Part shown: one piece after another, positions 60,376-64,000 of the stretch | Position numbering within the stretch: the stretch's first letter is position 1 | How the letters are laid out: each line of letters starts with the position of its first letter | The notes under the pieces: model-generated | Databases searched by the model: none | The model's input: the letters and a program-made list of their open reading frames with translations, nothing else | Told to the model about the DNA's origin: nothing | Assembly: GCF_009389715.1 (NCBI RefSeq) | Contig: NW_024068001.1 | Location: 62,001 to 126,000 of the forward strand | Direction: 5' to 3' | Length of the DNA: 64,000 nucleotides | DNA from: Phoenix dactylifera | Taxonomy: Eukaryota; Streptophyta; Magnoliopsida; Arecales; Arecaceae | Translations under genes and position numbers: made by a program

Positions 60376-62935
60376 TCTATTTGCTTATCACTCTCTTTCT
60401 TTCTACTGGGCTTGGCTTATTGTTCCTTCGTTCCTTTTAATTCATATAGTTTCATATTTTTAAATATTTTTCATTTTATACAAATTCTTGTTATCTTCTG
60501 TTTTATCTTGGTATTATAGTCTGTTCAGGGGAAAGTGCTTACTAATTCAGTCTGTTTGTCTGCAGCATTGCTGCTTTCAGTGAGAGGGCTAAGTAATTTG
60601 TGCAATATGTGTAGAAATTCTAAGTAAATCTAACATTTAGTATCGCAAAATGTTGCTGTACTGCAGAGAATATAGATCTTTAATTTATGTGAGTCTTCTT
60701 TTTATTTTGACTTTAGGAAAAATGTTGCAAATCATTGATTCGTTATGATTGGTCTTCTTTGATAAGTAGTTGCCTGTTGCTTCATTTTCTACTTCTCATA
60801 TTTGGCGAATTAAGATTTGGAATTAATTTGACTGAGGTTGTTGAACGTTTGATCGATCTGAAAACAGAATTTAAGAAATCTGTAAATAGAAGGAAAGGGA
60901 CAATAAATTGGGAAAGCTGTAGCAATGGAATAGATTATTTTTATTGTAGAACAGGGGAAGAAGTTTTCAATTATCCTAAATTCTCTAAATAGGATTAAAT
61001 AAATGCCATAATATTTTCCCTTTATGTGTATAATAATTATGCAGACATGTCCTTCTCGATTCAGAAAATTGATATACATGAGCATCAATTTTTCAGAGGA
61101 AATTCAGCTAGATATGAGTCTTTAGACTGGGTTTGTACAACATTCAAAAAGATTGCTATCAAAAGGATCATAAGAAACTTTGAAGAGCTTGTCAAAATCT
61201 TCTTTATGATGAAAATAGCTATATTAACACCGGTTGTAAGGTATTTTAAAGAAGAGCAGGATTTGGAACCTCATATCTCCTTCTTCATTTTTTTTGACAA
61301 GATAACCTGAAACAAGGATAGAATTCTTTGGTATATTTTAGCTCATGAAGTGTCAATAGTTTGTTCTCTTTATCACTCGGCTTATATATAGTTGAACAAG
61401 CAGTCATATATTGAGTATTCTTCCCTGTGCTGAAATGTCAGGGTATTTGAAAGTGAAAGATAAGAAAAGCTAAAGATATCATGGATAATGGTTATGAGCT
61501 TTTTGTTAAAAGAATGATTTCCCTTGAAGTGGGGCAATGGGGGTTAGAATTTGAGAATAAAATTGTTTTTGTCATATTTGGAACTCTGAGCTGGGTGATT
61601 ATAAACATATGAAAAGGAAAACAACAAAGCAAGGTAGACTAAATTGTCGATGATGTTTTGGTTACCGAAGAAGATGCAAAGTTCATGCTTTCAAGTTCCA
61701 GCTGACCATATTGGCTTTCTCTCATTTGTTTTTTCAGACCTTTGTTTGCATCATTAATTCTTTCTGATCTGAAGGGTTTCCTGCTTCAGCTAAGGACCTG
61801 TTTCTGCCAGTTCAGTGTGTTTTTTTTTTGTCCCATTAGTAAGCCCTACGAACACTGTGTTTATGTCCGGAACCGTTGTGAAATGGTGGATTTTAGTAGT
61901 GGTGCGAAAGGAGTGGTGCTTGGCCTTTTGAAATGTCCACTTTTTGGCTATATGCTACTCTTAGTAGAACAGAACATAATTTGACTTGTGTTATTGTTGA
62001 TCTCACTGTATTCCCTTCACCGAACATAAATGCTACTGTTATTGCTATCTATGCCACCATCAAGATTCAGCTGACTAAGCCCCTCAGCCAAAAGTTATTT
62101 GGAGCTCACATTAAACTGACATTGAGGCTTCTATGAGACATATGTTCACATAATTTTTTTTGTAAACATCCTAGAAAAGCCATTTATTAGCGTGTGATTA
62201 CACTTTTTAGTGATCAACATGATCGTGGTAAATGATTTTTGTTTACTTTTTAAGTTCCTGGGTCAATGATCATGTGTTGCCAACCTTGCTTGATCGGGAT
62301 TCTTAATACTGGCTGCTTTGCTTATGAACCTTTTATCCTGTAAAGTTAATGCTGACTACAAATTAAAGAATTTACAGTGAGCTGATTCTTGATTATACAA
62401 TTCAAGGTTAGTGCAGATTTGCTTCTTTTATTTTAGTTGAGTGGATAATGAATGCCATAAGCTGGTGGTTATGGGCAGGTTCAAGTCAAAAAATATCATG
62501 TTCATGGCTATTCCTGCATGACATATTACTGATATCGTTCCTTTGGAAAACTATGTTTGCTAATAAAATGTGTTGAGGGAGCTTTGCTAGAGAATTGTGG
62601 TATTTAAATTGTTGAGGAGAAAAGATCTGAGAGAATGCTTGGCTTCGATTGATATATTGAGAACAATAATGCCGCATTCATGAGTTGTTGGAACCTGTGC
62701 TGAATTTAAGTGTGGAACATTGAGGAAGGAAGATTGAAAAGGTGGCCTAAGATGAAACCTTGGAGTTGTTGATAAATACTAGTTAAAATCAAAGTATAAG
62801 TTTCACGAAGTATGTCTGAATAATTGAACTTGAAATTGAGTTTAATGTTGGATGAAATTTGGAAAGCAAAGGGAGATGTTAGGTCGAGATTAATGAGGAA
62901 AAGCTAATGGAGCTGGAGGATGTTCATTAGGGGTA
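60376..62935. other. AT-rich sequence, no gene seen
   Basis: Possible intron of a gene starting in the 60-kb GC island. Open frames at 60735-60992 and 61026-61310 lack domains and have intron-like composition. Confidence 0.4.
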
Positions 62936-62939
62936 GTTG

Positions 62940-63145
62940 TTTAAGTGGTTGAATTTAGTTGTACCTTGTGCCTTTTTGTAGATGACCTATTAAAAAATGA
63001 AAACAAGGTAGAAAGTGGGTAAAATATAGAACTCACTAAGAGAAGAGAACTTGTTAAGTGGTTGGGTTAAGCTATACTTGTGCCTTGTCTTTATTAAGTA
63101 TAATTCAAATATAAAAAGAGAAGGTAGGAGTGGGTAAAACAGCAT
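62940..63145. repeat. Tandem duplication of ~110 bp
   Basis: GTTTAAGTGGTTGAATTTAG ... GTAGAAAGTGGGTAAAA (about 62939-63023) is repeated in diverged form as GTTAAGTGGTTGGGTTAAG ... GTAGGAGTGGGTAAAA (about 63054-63140). No coding potential. Confidence 0.5.
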
Positions 63146-63163
63146 GGAACCCTTCAACAGAAT

Positions 63164-63199
63164 CCATGTTGGCTTTTACATGGCATTATTCATGAACAT
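63164..63199. repeat. Left 36-bp flanking repeat of the TRIM
   Basis: CCATGTTGGCTTTTACATGG and then CATTATTCATGAACAT, ending exactly at the first base before the TRIM LTR. Its partner is at 63645-63679. Far too long for a retrotransposon target-site duplication, which is about 5 bp. Confidence 0.8.
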
Positions 63200-63638
63200 T
63201 GTAAGGATCCGTGCGGGTGTGTGTTTAGTCCCATATCTGTTATTCGCTGAGAAGATTTTGGGTACTTATACATGACTAAGGAGCCTAAAAAATATCTTTC
63301 GGCTAGCTTTTTTAATTGAGGTACTGGGTTGTAACAAATAGTATTAGAGCGAACTCGGCCCATAGCCTATATGAATTAGGAAACACTGCAACATGGGCTC
63401 ATAGAGGCTGACCACGAGCCGATCATGGTAGTTGTGATTAGATTTGAATGGATTTGAACCCTTAGCCTAACGAGGACGTCAGGGCTTGAATAGGATGAGT
63501 ATGTGAGGACCCGTGTGGGCGTCTGTTTAGTCCCACATTGGTTTTTTGCCGAAGAGATCTTGGGTACTTATATAGGACTATGAAACCCAAAAAATACCTT
63601 CTAACTAGCCTTGTTGGGAGAAGTCCTAGGTTGTGACA
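63200..63638 (+). mobile_element. Complete TRIM (terminal-repeat retrotransposon in miniature)
   Basis: Two 137-bp LTRs, 63200-63336 (TGTAAGGATCC...TTGTAACA) and 63502-63638 (TGTGAGGACCC...TTGTGACA), enclose ~165 bp. The interior opens with TAGTATTAGAGC (63339-63350), a decayed form of the TGGTATCAGAGC primer-binding site that is intact in the related copy at 22.6 kb. It has no coding capacity, as expected of TRIMs, which rely on proteins from autonomous elements. The LTRs differ at many positions, so it is old. There is no 5S-like sequence, so it is not the Cassandra type. Confidence 0.85.
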
Positions 63639-63644
63639 ACAAAC

Positions 63645-63679
63645 CCATGTTGGCTGTTCATGACATTATTCATGAACAT
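63645..63679. repeat. Right 35-bp flanking repeat of the TRIM
   Basis: CCATGTTGGCTGTTCATGAC and then ATTATTCATGAACAT, nearly identical to 63164-63199 and starting six bases after the second LTR. Confidence 0.8.
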
Positions 63680-64000
63680 CAAATGACATCAATTTGGTGT
63701 TACATGTTTTCACTCTTGTTATATATGATTCAAAGAATGCTCTTGCTACTAAAGCTTTGAAAACAAACAAAATTGATATACAATTCAAGTTTAGCAAGCA
63801 TCTAATGCCTTCATTTAGGTGTTCCATAAATTCTTGGATTTTTGTCACTGCAGTCTGTTGGTATGTTTTATAGTTTATGTAAGAAGAAGTATTTGCAGCT
63901 AGCAATACTTCCTATAGATGGATTCTGGAAAAAAATTGTTTTCTTTTTTAAAGGGAAAAAAATGAAATCTACGGAGTCTAACCTTTGTTGCATCATTAAT

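Noticed and set aside
63200-63638. Cassandra-type TRIM
   Set aside because: The LTRs contain no 5S rRNA-like segment. Only the size and the tRNA-Met primer site are shared.
63466-63640. Possible tRNA-like segments around GGATTTGAACCC
   Set aside because: No cloverleaf can be folded. It is interior TRIM sequence.

Overview
This is plant nuclear DNA, almost certainly from a monocot and plausibly a palm. It has intron-rich genes with GT-AG splice sites, AT-rich introns, GC-rich first exons, and plant-only families (MIKC MADS-box, NAC, Lhcb5/CP26, a pTAC18-type cupin, organellar ClpX, PPR-DYW). A large share is LTR retrotransposon. I assembled exon models by hand from splice sites and reading-frame continuity. 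No similarity search was run.

Layout. (1) 1-13.4 kb is a retrotransposon nest. A minus-strand, pol-less Gypsy element of Tat type spans 186-10609: its 5' LTR is at the right, followed by a PBS and gag remnant, three tandem-repeat arrays, an intron-containing gene on the opposite strand, a polypurine tract and a truncated 3' LTR. A Copia-like solo LTR (5339-7774) is nested in it. A plus-strand solo LTR of the same Gypsy family (12398-13360, TSD CTCTT) lies to its right. (2) 13.9-18.1 kb carries exons 2-7 of an AGAMOUS/SEEDSTICK (AGL11)-type MADS-box gene on the plus strand. The MADS-box exon is not in the window, so the nest is probably inside a very large first intron. (3) 19-26 kb holds a broken PPR-DYW pseudogene, SINE, LINE and TRIM insertions, and a BEARSKIN/SOMBRERO-type NAC gene (minus). 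(4) 29-31.2 kb is a probable LTR-derived block. (5) 32.2-35.8 kb is LHCB5 (CP26) on the minus strand. (6) 36.4-38.1 kb is a fold-back element with arms of alternating repeat units. (7) 38.7-40.0 kb is a plastid cupin gene (plus). (8) 41.0-58.3 kb is a complete 15-exon ClpX gene (minus), whose introns hold a 3.0-kb solo LTR (TSD GTTAG), a SINE with a perfect 10-bp TSD and a LINE remnant. (9) 58.3-64 kb holds a degenerate 112-bp tandem repeat, a GC-rich island that may be the first exon of an unidentified gene, and a complete TRIM with unusual flanking repeats.

The genes are unrelated housekeeping, developmental and photosynthetic loci. They do not form a cluster or pathway. I see no evidence of a new multi-gene system. 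The most unusual material is in the repeats: the Tat-type element with its antisense spliced gene and arrays, the fold-back element, and the TRIM with 35-36-bp flanking repeats. The chief gene-level questions are the missing MADS exon and a leucine in place of the usual Walker A proline of ClpX.
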